A DNA stretch of 64,000 nt. Source: Lachnospiraceae bacterium (lineage in GTDB: Bacteria; Bacillota_A; Clostridia; Lachnospirales; Lachnospiraceae). This document shows, one piece after another, positions 18,415 through 27,012 of the stretch. The notes below the pieces were generated by a model that did no database searches, had not been told where the DNA came from, and saw nothing but the letters and a program-made list of their open reading frames with translations. Numbering within the stretch: the first letter of the stretch is position 1; every line of letters begins with the position of its first letter. The position numbers were made by a program, and so were the translations under genes. The DNA lies in contig QXWX01000016.1 of assembly GCA_009911175.1 (NCBI GenBank), forward strand, positions 1-64,000, read 5' to 3'.

Positions 18415-19446
18415 TCATACCTCCAGTTTGTTTACCATGCCATGAAGCCGGGTATCAATTTCACCGATTGTTTCTGCCGGTATCTGACAAAGTTCCATAA
18501 TCTCACGTACCGTGTTGCTGCCAATTGCTTCCATCAGTCTATCTGCCTGAAATCCCCGTTCTTCTGCCACTGCCTCAATCCCTTCAAACATTGGTGCGAG
18601 CATGATCTGAACTTCTTCGCCCTGTTTCCGGATATGCCGCAGTGAGCATTCTATGCCAAGTATCGGTGCAAAATCAGCATTCATACTGATCGCGGCCGTT
18701 GGCTCTGTAAAACCGTTTCGTGTAAGTTTACCTATCACCTCGCCCAGCCATTCAACACTATCCTCTACCCAATGAGGAAGGCGCGGGCAGACGGAATTTG
18801 TGTTAATCCAGTCCTCTCCTGTGGAAAATCCGTGTCCGCCATAAGAGTAGATATGACTTTCAAAGGCAACACCCCGATCGGCAAGAGCGAGTTCCATAGT
18901 CAATGTATTTTGGATAGCGACCGTTCGATCATCCCTGGCCGCAACGAGAAAACAAGGACAGGTCTCCGGCGTGACATGTTCGTGAGGATATGGCATCCCC
19001 GGCTGGCACATGTCTACGATATCTTTCAAAATGGCAGGATATACTAAGATTGCGGCACAGGGTCTGTGTTCGGAAATCGTTGCCGCACAGGCTGCAAGAT
19101 GCCCACCCGCTGAAAAACCGGCAACCGCGATTTTTGTAGTGTCAATATGCCATTCTTCTGCTTTTGTTTCAATCAGCGACATTGCATTTTCATAGTCAAG
19201 AAGCGGGAGCGGCCAGCCGCCTGCATTTTTAACCGTATAACGAAGAATGAATGCCTGATAACCTGCTTTTAGATAAGCAGCCGCCACAGCGTCTGCTTCC
19301 CGTTCGGAACACATAGCATAACCTCCCCCGGGAAGCACCAGCATGGCCGGTCGTCTGGAAAATCCAAATTCGCCTTCTGTTTCCTGAATATATGCAGTAA
19401 GAGTTACGTTTCTCTCTTCATTTAAAATGATGGTTTCTGTTTTCAT
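18415..19446 (-). CDS. Alpha/beta-hydrolase (acetyl-xylan-esterase/BD-FAE-like) with C-terminal extension
   Basis: 343 residues. The first ~240 form an alpha/beta-hydrolase: oxyanion strand VLPGGGYAMCSEREAD, nucleophile GFSAGG near residue 110, the Asp in AARDDRTV, and the His in YGGHGFSTGE. This arrangement matches the feruloyl or acetyl esterase group found with GH enzymes. Residues ~245-343 are an added helical tail that contains MNADFAPILGIECSLRHI, not part of the usual enzyme and not recognised by me. It lies between the GH3 and GH78 genes. It probably deacylates the glycoside before or after the sugars are cut. Confidence 0.8.
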   Translation of the reverse strand: MKTETIILNEERNVTLTAYIQETEGEFGFSRRPAMLVLPGGGYAMCSEREADAVAAAYLKAGYQAFILRYTVKNAGGWPLPLLDYENAMSLIETKAEEWHIDTTKIAVAGFSAGGHLAACAATISEHRPCAAILVYPAILKDIVDMCQPGMPYPHEHVTPETCPCFLVAARDDRTVAIQNTLTMELALADRGVAFESHIYSYGGHGFSTGEDWINTNSVCPRLPHWVEDSVEWLGEVIGKLTRNGFTEPTAAISMNADFAPILGIECSLRHIRKQGEEVQIMLAPMFEGIEAVAEERGFQADRLMEAIGSNTVREIMELCQIPAETIGEIDTRLHGMVNKLEV

Positions 19447-19515
19447 GTTTTTCGTTTCTCCAATCTGATTTTTACTCCTTCTTGTTTACGATAATAACAA
19501 GAACTATATCCTATT

Positions 19516-21696
19516 TCAATTTGACAATCCGCAAAGATTGGTCCGGCATACCAGGCAGTCAGATGAGTTTCCTCCAACAAAAAATTCATACTCCCCAGCT
19601 TCCACAACAAACCGCATCTGCGGGTCATAATATCCTAATTTTTCTTTTGGAATCTCAAAAACCACTCGCTTTTCCTCTCCTGCCGACAAAGGAGTCTTCA
19701 CAAAATCAATCAGCTTTTTCACCGGCCGTACACGCAAAGCCACCGGATCATGGAAATAGCACTGTACGATCTCCATACCATCCACATCACCCACATTTTT
19801 TACCTTGACAGATACAGTAACACTTTCTTTCCGTTCTGCTATCTCCAGATCAGAATAGGTATAGGCAGTATAACTCAATCCGTATCCAAATGGATACACC
19901 GGCTCTGACGGTACATCCAGATACTTGGATGTGAATTTACTTCTTCCGGCGGGTCTTCCTGTGCGGATGTGGTCATAATAAACCGGACATTCTCCGACGG
20001 CATGCGGGAAAGTTGTTGTCAACTTCCCGGATGGATTGACCGTTCCAAATAGTATATTTAAAATCGCATTTCCTGCTTCCACCCCGGGATGCCAGGCTTC
20101 CAGAATTGCCTGCGCCTGTCCCTTCAACTCAGGAATAGCCAGAGGCCGTCCGTTAAAAATCACAGCCACAACCGGTCTGCCCGACTTTGCCAGCCGCTCC
20201 AGCATTTTTTTCTGTATCGGTGCAAGGGTAAGATCTGTGCGGCTTGCAGCCTCACCGCTCTGATTCTTTTTTTCTCCCACTGCTGCCAGAATTACATCGT
20301 AACCTTGAAACAGTTCTTCGACAGAATCGCACCGGATGATTTCCTCTTCCGTGTACGTCTCATATTCTATTCCCCGCTGAGCGCAGGCATCCGCGATACT
20401 GACACAGTCTTCTCCGCTGCACTTGATCGCCCATGTCCCGGACATTTCACTGCAAATCCCTGCCAGTTCCCCCGCCAGCGCTATCCGGCATTCTGTCCTA
20501 AGCGGAAGTATCCCGCTGTTTTCCAGCAGCACCATAGATTCTTCCGCCGCTTTGCGCGCCGTCTCCCGGAATTCCGGCTTCAGGATTGTTTTCTTCTCCT
20601 TCTCCTCATCTGTCCTGAAAGGATGCTCAAACAATCCCAATTCCATCTTGATACGCAAAATATTTCCTATCGCCTGATCCAGCACTTCTTCCGGCAGGAT
20701 CCCTTCCTCTACCAGATGTACCACATGCTGGCTGTAACAGTCCGAAGTCATATCCATATCTACTCCGGCCAGCAGTGCTTTTGCCGCCGCGTCCCTTCTG
20801 TCTGCAGCGATTCCATGTTCCACACACTCCGCAATGGCATTGGCGTCGCTGATCGTCATCCCATCAAACTGCCAGTCTTCTCGCAGCACCTTCCTGAGCA
20901 ACCACTGATTTACCGTGCAGGGCACGCCGTCAAGATCGTTAAATGCAGGCATGACAGCCCTTGCGCCTGCACGGACGCATGCCTCATATGGAGGCAGATA
21001 CTCTTCATATAATTTTTGCGGTGACAGATCTACCCGGTTATAATCCCTTCCCGACTCCACTGCCCCATAGCCTGCAAAATGCTTCACGCAGGCAATCATA
21101 GTATCCGGCTCTTTCAGGCTGCTTCCCTGGAACCCTTTCACTTTAGCAACACCATACTTTGCATTCAGATATGCGTCCTCCCCGGCGCCTTCGCTGATCC
21201 TTCCCCATCGTGCATCCTTTGACACATCCACCATAGGGGCAAAGGTCATATGGATTCCTCCCGCGCCTGCCTCTTCCGCCGACATACGGGCTGTCCGTTC
21301 CCACAAGTCCGGATTCCATGCGCAACTCTCCCCCAGAGGAATCGGCGTTACTGTGCGATATCCATGAAGCACGTCATATCCGAACAGCAGAGGAATCCCC
21401 AGACGGGTCTCCTCCACTGCAATCTTCTGCAGGCGATTAACAATTTTCGCGTCTGAGATTCCATTATAAGACCCGATCCTGCCTGCCCGAAGTTCACTCT
21501 CGTGATAATCCTGCTCTGCCGTACTCATCAGCCTCTGAAATTCCTCTCCTGAAATCCGGCCGTCATATACCATATTTACCAGTTCCTCAAAGTCCACATC
21601 AAATGCCCCCACAATAGACGGGCCACATTGCTGTAGCTGACCGGCCTTTTCTTCTAATGTCATCCTGTCTAACAGGCTTTTTATCTTTTTTTCCAT
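19516..21696 (-). CDS. Beta-glucosidase-type glycoside hydrolase family 3
   Basis: 726 residues with the full GH3 layout: N-terminal TIM barrel, alpha/beta sandwich and C-terminal fibronectin-III-like domain. Barrel motifs are YDVLHGYRTVTPIP, APMVDVSKDARWGRISEGAG and CVKHFAGYG; the nucleophile Asp is in MTISDANAI, near residue 285. The sandwich carries the acid/base region, and the FN3-like domain begins near VYPFGYGLSYTAYTYSD. No signal peptide is present, so it is cytoplasmic. It removes beta-linked glucose or a similar sugar. It follows the GPH symporter gene and precedes an esterase and a rhamnosidase on the same strand, probably as one operon. Confidence 0.93.
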   Translation of the reverse strand: MEKKIKSLLDRMTLEEKAGQLQQCGPSIVGAFDVDFEELVNMVYDGRISGEEFQRLMSTAEQDYHESELRAGRIGSYNGISDAKIVNRLQKIAVEETRLGIPLLFGYDVLHGYRTVTPIPLGESCAWNPDLWERTARMSAEEAGAGGIHMTFAPMVDVSKDARWGRISEGAGEDAYLNAKYGVAKVKGFQGSSLKEPDTMIACVKHFAGYGAVESGRDYNRVDLSPQKLYEEYLPPYEACVRAGARAVMPAFNDLDGVPCTVNQWLLRKVLREDWQFDGMTISDANAIAECVEHGIAADRRDAAAKALLAGVDMDMTSDCYSQHVVHLVEEGILPEEVLDQAIGNILRIKMELGLFEHPFRTDEEKEKKTILKPEFRETARKAAEESMVLLENSGILPLRTECRIALAGELAGICSEMSGTWAIKCSGEDCVSIADACAQRGIEYETYTEEEIIRCDSVEELFQGYDVILAAVGEKKNQSGEAASRTDLTLAPIQKKMLERLAKSGRPVVAVIFNGRPLAIPELKGQAQAILEAWHPGVEAGNAILNILFGTVNPSGKLTTTFPHAVGECPVYYDHIRTGRPAGRSKFTSKYLDVPSEPVYPFGYGLSYTAYTYSDLEIAERKESVTVSVKVKNVGDVDGMEIVQCYFHDPVALRVRPVKKLIDFVKTPLSAGEEKRVVFEIPKEKLGYYDPQMRFVVEAGEYEFFVGGNSSDCLVCRTNLCGLSN

Positions 21697-21742
21697 ACTT
21701 TCTCCATATTGTCAGCCGCTTCGGTTATTCAAACATACTCTC

Positions 21743-23137
21743 CTATTGCTCTGCTTCCACTTTCTCAGCCGCATGACGTTCCTCCAATTCCTTTTTTACC
21801 TGCGGCATTTTCTTATCTATGCTATAAAATAAAATCATAATTATTGTCATGGCAGTTACCAGCACTGTCGGTATCACATTATAAGTAAGATTGATCGCAT
21901 TCAACGCTGCCTCAGACTGTACTGCCGCTGAGCCATCGTATCCTGCCGCCCCCAGGACGAACATTGCTAAAGAAACCGACAGACCGCCGGCAACCTTATT
22001 GGCAAATGTTGGAAACGCTGCATACAAGCCTTCCACACGCTTTCCGCTCTTCCACTCACCATAATCCATAATATCAAACAAAAGCAGCGGGAAATACAGA
22101 CTGATCGGCATAACTCCAAACATCAACATTCCCATTCCAATTGTTAATGTTATAATATTTGTCCCGCCAAACCAACGGATCAGGCTTCCCAGTGTCGTGA
22201 CGATAAGACCAAATTTCACGATGTTGCTCTTTCCGAATTTATTGGCCAACGGCACAAAAATAACCAGCATCAATAACGATGCATACGTCCCGAGTGACAC
22301 GATTGACATTTTGCTCATATCACCAACGATATACTGAAAGTAATAGACTCCTGAAGTATTTAAAAAACCGCTGCTGATCACGATAATGAAGATAGACAGA
22401 GACAGTATCAGGATATACCCATTCTGCGAAATCGCACGCACACCGTCTTTAACCCCCACTCGCGGTGCCTTTACTTTTTGCTCAGCCGTTTTCTCCGCCA
22501 TCGGTATATCCGTTGTCACTTCTTTTATAAAGAAAAATCGGAGCATACCGACTATTGTGGCAGGAACTGTCACCATCATTATGACTCTTGTCCACGAAGA
22601 ATGATCTGTTCCTGCAGACGCAATCATCACCGGCAAAATCACACCAATAGTTATATTAACGACCTGACCAAAAATCGCACTAATACTAAATGTATTATTT
22701 CGTTCCCTTTCATCCGGAAATGCACGGAGCAGATACACCTTATCCGCGGTCTCAAGCAGAGTTACAAATACCGCCTGTACCAGAGAATACATCACAAACA
22801 GATATACTGTCTGGAGAATCTCGCCTGACTGCGGTGCGGAAAACAGTAAAATCGTATAAATTCCTATAAAGACCATACAGAAATCATATGGCCGGCCTTT
22901 TCCCCATCTGGTATGGGTATTGTCGACAATAAATCCGGATATCAGATCCGTCACACCGTCAAATAGCTTTGTCAGCAGCAAAATCGCTGCCACCAGAGTT
23001 GTCTTCATTCCCAGTACGTCTGTCGCATAAAATGATATATATGTTACGATCAACGTATTGGGTATATTAAAGAGAATTGCCTTTGTTGACCACAAAATAC
23101 CATTTAAAAATACAGGTCTCTTATTTGCTTCTTTCAT
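21743..23137 (-). CDS. Glycoside-pentoside-hexuronide (GPH) family cation symporter
   Basis: 464 residues with 12 predicted membrane helices. The hallmark of MelB/XynP/UidB-type symporters is present after helix 2: FDGVTDLISGFIVDNTHTRWGKGRPYDF, where the Asp and Arg residues are conserved, and the second-half motif LLLFDIMDYGEWKSGKRVEG. These import glycosides with Na+ or H+. I start at the ATG at 23137 after an AAGGAGG site. It is the first large gene of the glycoside operon. Together with cytoplasmic GH3 and GH78 enzymes it implies uptake of intact di- or oligoglycosides. Confidence 0.9.
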   Translation of the reverse strand: MKEANKRPVFLNGILWSTKAILFNIPNTLIVTYISFYATDVLGMKTTLVAAILLLTKLFDGVTDLISGFIVDNTHTRWGKGRPYDFCMVFIGIYTILLFSAPQSGEILQTVYLFVMYSLVQAVFVTLLETADKVYLLRAFPDERERNNTFSISAIFGQVVNITIGVILPVMIASAGTDHSSWTRVIMMVTVPATIVGMLRFFFIKEVTTDIPMAEKTAEQKVKAPRVGVKDGVRAISQNGYILILSLSIFIIVISSGFLNTSGVYYFQYIVGDMSKMSIVSLGTYASLLMLVIFVPLANKFGKSNIVKFGLIVTTLGSLIRWFGGTNIITLTIGMGMLMFGVMPISLYFPLLLFDIMDYGEWKSGKRVEGLYAAFPTFANKVAGGLSVSLAMFVLGAAGYDGSAAVQSEAALNAINLTYNVIPTVLVTAMTIIMILFYSIDKKMPQVKKELEERHAAEKVEAEQ

Positions 23138-23220
23138 AAACAAATTTCCTCCTTCATGTGAGTCATTTCCTTGCCGTGCTTCTTTTTCCCTGCCAGTAGA
23201 TGGACATTTTTCTGTTGCAT
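23134..23220 (-). CDS. Possible 28-residue leader ORF overlapping the symporter start
   Basis: A short frame starts at ATG 23220, 9 bp after AAGGAGG, and ends with TGA that overlaps the symporter ATG (ATGA). The peptide is Lys/His-rich with no known motif. A competing 20-codon frame (23163-23225) shares the same ribosome binding site at a poorer distance. Either could couple translation of the transporter. Coding status is unproven. Confidence 0.3.
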   Translation of the reverse strand: MQQKNVHLLAGKKKHGKEMTHMKEEICL

Positions 23221-23367
23221 TTCATCCTGCCTCCTTTTTTTGTTTGCAGTTTATCACGGACAAAAATAAAGGGATATCTCATTTTTAATATAATTGTCGC
23301 TATTTTAAGATTTGTCATTTCAGGCTGCAGTATAACAGAAAAGGGAGTCGCACGGACTCCCTCTACA

Positions 23368-24132
23368 TTATTTCTTATTGTTTGTGTACAGCAGACTTTT
23401 GTTTTGCATCCTATATTCTGACGGACTTTGTTTCTTCCATTTTTTAAAGACTGAGGAAAAATTACTCTGAGACTGATATCCCATATACTGGGCAATCTCC
23501 GCAATCGATGCTTCAGAGTATCGTAAAAGATTACAGGCAACATCCGTCTTTTTCTTTTGAATATACTCTTGTATGGTATATTGCTCCTGTTTTGAAAACA
23601 TACTGGATATATATTCCGGTGACATTCCCAGATATTGTGCAATGTCCTTCAAATAAATTCGTTTAAAAATATGGCTGCTGACATAATTCTTAATCTGTTC
23701 TACAAGATAAGATCCTCTGGACATCCTGGCCTTTAAAACTTCATGTGCCATAATGATCCCTGTCAATTCAATAATGTCATGCATTTCTTCCGGCGTTTTC
23801 GCCTGTTCCAGGCGCTGCAGCATCCCATCTGATAAATCAAACGCTGTATCCGCTGCCATTCCGCCTTCGATGGCTGCCCGTGTAGACATGGCAATGGCAG
23901 ACACGGTAACATATTCAAACATTTTTATGCTATCCCTGGTACTTTTTCCCATTACCTGCTTCATTCGTTCAAAGTCCATGAATGTTATTTCCCGATAGCG
24001 TCCCTCTCTGATTTTGTCAAAATATCTCTTCTCCATCTCTAACGGTAACCTGCTCAGATTGTTTTCATTATTTTCAAAGCGTATTTGGGTTACAATTCTT
24101 TCAATTTCTTCGACAGTAATCTTTTTATGCAT
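23368..24132 (-). CDS. AraC-family transcriptional regulator of the glycoside locus
   Basis: 254 residues. The C-terminal ~100 residues are the double helix-turn-helix of the AraC/XylS family: SSHIFKRIYLKDIAQYLGMS, then PEYISSMFSKQ, and IAEIAQYMGYQSQSNFSSVF ending KKWKKQSPSEYR. The N-terminal ~145 residues are an all-helical sensor without cupin motifs, as in AraC proteins that pair with YesN-like signalling. It is encoded upstream of the symporter on the same strand with a 230-bp gap that holds the sORF, so it probably controls the glycoside operon. The upstream region 24133-24371 is AT-rich and probably carries its promoter. Confidence 0.88.
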   Translation of the reverse strand: MHKKITVEEIERIVTQIRFENNENNLSRLPLEMEKRYFDKIREGRYREITFMDFERMKQVMGKSTRDSIKMFEYVTVSAIAMSTRAAIEGGMAADTAFDLSDGMLQRLEQAKTPEEMHDIIELTGIIMAHEVLKARMSRGSYLVEQIKNYVSSHIFKRIYLKDIAQYLGMSPEYISSMFSKQEQYTIQEYIQKKKTDVACNLLRYSEASIAEIAQYMGYQSQSNFSSVFKKWKKQSPSEYRMQNKSLLYTNNKK

Positions 24133-24371
24133 TAGCTCAGTTACCTCTTTACTTTAAACGGCAAGCCATGGATTTCATTAGTTACGAAATACTATTTTAG
24201 TATATATCATTCTTTAACATAAATAAACCCAAGAATTTTTAGAATAATTTTCAATCTTGCATATGAAAATTATCCTGCACGAAACATAAATGCAATTAGT
24301 GTGGATTCTAGTATTTGTCCCACGGGGGTATTTTTGCTGTCACATAAAAAAAGCCTTCGGTTCGCGTCACT

Positions 24372-24671
24372 CTATATCTCCATTTCAAGCAAAGCCCTTC
24401 CCAGCGCTTTGCCGTGTTTGTCAATGGCAAGCGAACGGGTAACGCCTCCGCCGAGTGTTTTGTCCAGGAGAAAGTTGAAGACTTTCAGGCCGTCCAATTC
24501 ATAACGGATGACGTCGCCATGGCAGATTTCTGAAAAATAAGCTTTGACTCTTTCTGCCGTAACCTTTTCTTTTAATAACTCGTAATCATTTTCATCGTAA
24601 GGAATCAGGGAAATATTGGAAATTTCTCCCTTATCTCCTGTACACGAATGAGCGTTCTCTCTTAATTTCAT
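24372..24671 (-). CDS. Stand-alone AtuA-like C-terminal-domain protein
   Basis: 99 residues. The opening MKLRENAHSCTGDKGEISNI and the end TLGGGVTRSLAIDKHGKALG match the small ferredoxin-fold domain found at the C terminus of AtuA/DUF1446 proteins of acyclic terpene use, which in Clostridia also occurs as a separate small gene. Its exact role is unknown; it may be a subunit of a hydrolase or lyase acting on small carboxylates. The gene itself looks intact, but it follows by 3 bp a frameshifted transporter fragment, so its operon is decayed and its large partner gene is missing. The upstream control region is the copy-1 duplicate at 25071-25246. Confidence 0.6.
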   Translation of the reverse strand: MKLRENAHSCTGDKGEISNISLIPYDENDYELLKEKVTAERVKAYFSEICHGDVIRYELDGLKVFNFLLDKTLGGGVTRSLAIDKHGKALGRALLEMEI

Positions 24672-24674
24672 AAA

Positions 24675-24942
24675 TTACCTTCCCTTCCTATAGTTATTGT
24701 GTTTACAGCTTATCATAAAAATATCGCTGAATCCCGCGATCGTGTTATTCATGAACTCGTCAACAGTCAGTACTTCTCTGGGAACATACAACACAAAGCA
24801 CACAACCAACGCAACCACTACAGATACCAGAATATCACCGGTGATCACTGCCAATGCCACCAGAACTCCCATAGGAACCAGGAAATACCACACATTTAAT
24901 AATACCGAATGTGATGATAATAGCTCTTAAACCTTGTTCCAT
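24675..24942 (-). pseudogene. Frameshifted, truncated NhaC-type transporter fragment
   Basis: From ATG 24942 (after GGAG) the frame reads MEQGLRAIIITFGII, then a single extra A in an AAA run shifts the frame; in the next frame it continues NVWYFLVPMGVLVALAVITG with two hydrophobic helices and LTVDEFMNNTIAGFSDIFM, typical of the start of the second half of NhaC-family Na+/H+ antiporter-like proteins. After this it breaks into unrelated residues and a stop. No C-terminal part follows. The missing part resembles what is fused to the permease at 32210-32623. The AtuA-like gene starts 3 bp later. Confidence 0.7.
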
Positions 24943-24998
24943 AGTTTACTCCATTCTTTTGTAATGGTTTCCAATGCTCCAGATATACAACAGGGGCT
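24927..24998 (-). pseudogene. 3' remnant of an unidentified gene upstream of the NhaC fragment
   Basis: A short frame ending EWSKLWNKV and stop TAA (24927-24929) overlaps the first codons of the NhaC fragment, as coupled operon genes do. Upstream it breaks near the ~44-bp scar sequence. It reads like a true protein C terminus, but only ~23 residues remain. Family unknown. Confidence 0.3.
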
Positions 24999-25028
24999 TG
25001 CAGAATCCTCATTTTCTACATGCCCCCT

Positions 25029-25072
25029 CTAGTACAGCATTGCGTAATTAACAGTGAATTCTGCACCTGACC
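25029..25072. repeat. ~44-bp scar sequence, copy 1
   Basis: Begins CTAGTACAGCATTGCGTA, identical over 18 bp to 38849-38866, and stays similar for about 26 more bases. It lies where an operon gene should begin, directly downstream of a ribosome binding site conserved between the two 176-bp control regions. Possibly an end of a lost mobile element; no transposase is present. Confidence 0.5.
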
Positions 25073-25246
25073 TCCTTTGTTCATATTTTTGGCAATAAGA
25101 TGTTGATAATATTTATGTTCATTATATATGCCAAAAATGATAATGTAATTATAAAGACGATATTATCGTCATATTCCAAATATTTTTAAAATAAATATAA
25201 ATATGTGAATTTATACTTATGAACTTTTAGCAAAAACAGGACTCTG
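25071..25246 (-). promoter_or_regulatory. 176-bp control region, copy 1 (operator GACGATATTATCGTC)
   Basis: Aligns without gaps to 30142-30317; by hand count about 158 of 176 bases agree. Contains on the minus strand TTACAT, 16 bp, TATAAT, and just upstream of it the 15-bp palindrome GACGATATTATCGTC at 25156-25170, identical in both copies. The position upstream of the -35 box suits an activator site. It also keeps the ribosome binding site of the first gene. The neighbouring IclR regulator is the likely binder. Confidence 0.65.
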
Positions 25247-25323
25247 CGGACAAAGAAAATACAGTAAGCGATGTAAAAGAAACCATATTGCAAAAAAAGA
25301 ACTGCTATGGTAATTTTTCTCTA

Positions 25324-26097
25324 TTATCGCCCTATGCCGTTATCTTCAATCGAATTTCGTACTCGTTTCAAATCTGCCAGTATACTTCTAAAATTGTATT
25401 TTACCGTAGCGGCTGATGCCGCAATACTTAATGTTCCTTTCAACTCACCATATGCATTAAATATAGGAACTGCAATACAGCTTATTCCCATATCAATTTC
25501 CTCCAACTCTGTTGCATACTCCTGAGTATACACTTGCTTGATCATCCGTTCGAACTCGTCAGGATCGGTAACTGTATTCGGTGTCAATTTCTCTAATCGT
25601 ATACCCTTTAGCACCTTGCTTCTCTCATTATCAGACATATATGCAATACGAAGTTTGCCCGACGCAGATGCATGTAAAGGGAGATTGGAACCAAACTTCG
25701 GTGCATAAGAATAGTGGGAATTAGAAGGCTCAACTATCTCTACAGTATATATTTCTCTGTAAAAGCTAATCTGTAACCAGGACGAAACCCCGTATTTCTC
25801 AGAAATTCTCTCCATATGCGGATACGCACTATCTCTTAATCGCTGTATCTGTAACTGATACACTAATTTTGATTTTGTCAGAAATTCATACCCCAATGAA
25901 TAAGTTCCTTGTTCTATATTTTTAGATAAAAAACCATTAACAAGTAATGTTTGAACAAGTCCCCGGGTGGTATTAATATTCAGATCCAGTTTGGAACTGA
26001 TTTCTCTCAAACTAATCCTTTTTTCTGCATCTCCAACACAATTTATGATATCTATAGCACGCTGGACAGATTGAATTATTTTCACTTTTTCTTTCAT
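25324..26097 (-). CDS. IclR-family transcriptional regulator
   Basis: 257 residues from ATG 26097, 7 bp after AAGGAG; a TTG six codons earlier lacks a site. The N-terminal winged helix-turn-helix (residues ~7-65) reads IIQSVQRAIDIINCV, then ISLREISSKLDLNINTTRGL and a wing. The ligand-binding domain follows, with LPLHASASGKLRIAYM and EEIDMGISCIAVPIFNAYGE as typical blocks. IclR proteins commonly control use of small acids and amino acids and act as dimers on palindromes. The gene lies between an operon of cysteine-related genes and a decayed operon that share one control region, so it probably regulates both. Confidence 0.9.
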   Translation of the reverse strand: MKEKVKIIQSVQRAIDIINCVGDAEKRISLREISSKLDLNINTTRGLVQTLLVNGFLSKNIEQGTYSLGYEFLTKSKLVYQLQIQRLRDSAYPHMERISEKYGVSSWLQISFYREIYTVEIVEPSNSHYSYAPKFGSNLPLHASASGKLRIAYMSDNERSKVLKGIRLEKLTPNTVTDPDEFERMIKQVYTQEYATELEEIDMGISCIAVPIFNAYGELKGTLSIAASAATVKYNFRSILADLKRVRNSIEDNGIGR

Positions 26098-26162
26098 GAA
26101 AAATCTCCTTACCAATATGATAATTAAAGTTATAGAAGTTCTTCGCTATTATATTATACTAA

Positions 26163-26202
26163 TAAAAAAAGTCAAAGAGGATCGTATATTCCAGTCCTCT
26201 TT
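26163..26202 (-). terminator. Terminator of the ATC/cysteine operon
   Basis: AAAGAGGA (26174-26181) and TCCTCTTT (26195-26202) form the stem and an A7 run at 26163-26169 gives a T run on the minus strand. It lies between the NhaC-type gene and the IclR gene, so the IclR gene should have its own promoter; TATAAT-like boxes follow. Confidence 0.65.
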
Positions 26203-26255
26203 ATCATTTCTATACTCTTATACCCCACATCTATTATACTTTATGCTTTCTCACG

Positions 26256-26999
26256 TCAGACCATTATCACTCCCGCTGCTAAAAAGGCAACTGCGGATAA
26301 TGCAAGCGAAATTACAAGATATGCCAACTGTGATACATTTTGCTCATATAGATTAATTTTGCAGGCACTGGCAACAACGAGTCCATTATCGGCAGTAAAG
26401 CTTGCGCTGGCCCCCCATGCGCCGGCACAAACAAGCGCTGCGATTGCAAGATATACATTACATCCAACTATTTGCGCAAGCTGAATAACAGGTAAAAACG
26501 CAATTAAATATAATGCCCAGCTTAAACAGATCAAATACTCAGTAAATGAGAATACCAGGAACACAACAACAGGAAGTGCCCACGGAGTCATAAATCCAGA
26601 GATTGATGTTACTACAAAAACACCAAACCCAGTCTGTTCAATGAACGCTGTCATAGTAAAACTAATCACGAATATTACTCCAAGTTCAACCATATTTGCA
26701 ATTCCTTCTAAAGCGATCGGAACAATATCAGATACTTTTATAAGTCTCTGGGAAACATATAAAATAACTTCAATTACAACTGCGGCCATAAATCCATTTA
26801 CCATATTAAATTCGAAATAAAATGCTGCTAGTATCAACGCTAGAATTGGTAAAATAAAACTTAATAGATTAACCCCTTTTTTTAGTTCAACTATTTCTTC
26901 CAAATCATCAACATTATTATTCTCGGGACATATTGGTCCTCCGGCTTCCACTCTTTTATATGCCTTTTTTATACCACATATCTTATCCAATATGTTCAA
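26256..26999 (-). CDS. Half-size NhaC-type transporter
   Basis: 247 residues with about six hydrophobic helices. The first ~40 residues (IKKAYKRVEAGGP, acidic stretch) look like the cytoplasmic loop that joins the two halves of NhaC-family antiporters, and the rest aligns with the second half only (YVSQRLIKVSDIVPIALEGI; later CAGAWGASASFTADNGLV at the position of the GxFGSHACxxSD motif). Full-length NhaC proteins are ~430-500 residues. It starts 13 bp after the desulfidase gene, so the first half is either lost or encoded elsewhere. In context it may carry ATC, cysteine or a related amino acid. Activity is uncertain. Confidence 0.65.
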   Translation of the reverse strand: MNILDKICGIKKAYKRVEAGGPICPENNNVDDLEEIVELKKGVNLLSFILPILALILAAFYFEFNMVNGFMAAVVIEVILYVSQRLIKVSDIVPIALEGIANMVELGVIFVISFTMTAFIEQTGFGVFVVTSISGFMTPWALPVVVFLVFSFTEYLICLSWALYLIAFLPVIQLAQIVGCNVYLAIAALVCAGAWGASASFTADNGLVVASACKINLYEQNVSQLAYLVISLALSAVAFLAAGVIMV

Positions 27000-27012
27000 A
27001 AAGTTTTAAGTA

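Noticed and set aside
23163..23642. 159-codon minus-strand frame overlapping the AraC gene end
   Set aside because: Most of it is out-of-frame AraC sequence; only its last 20 codons could be a small ORF, treated separately.
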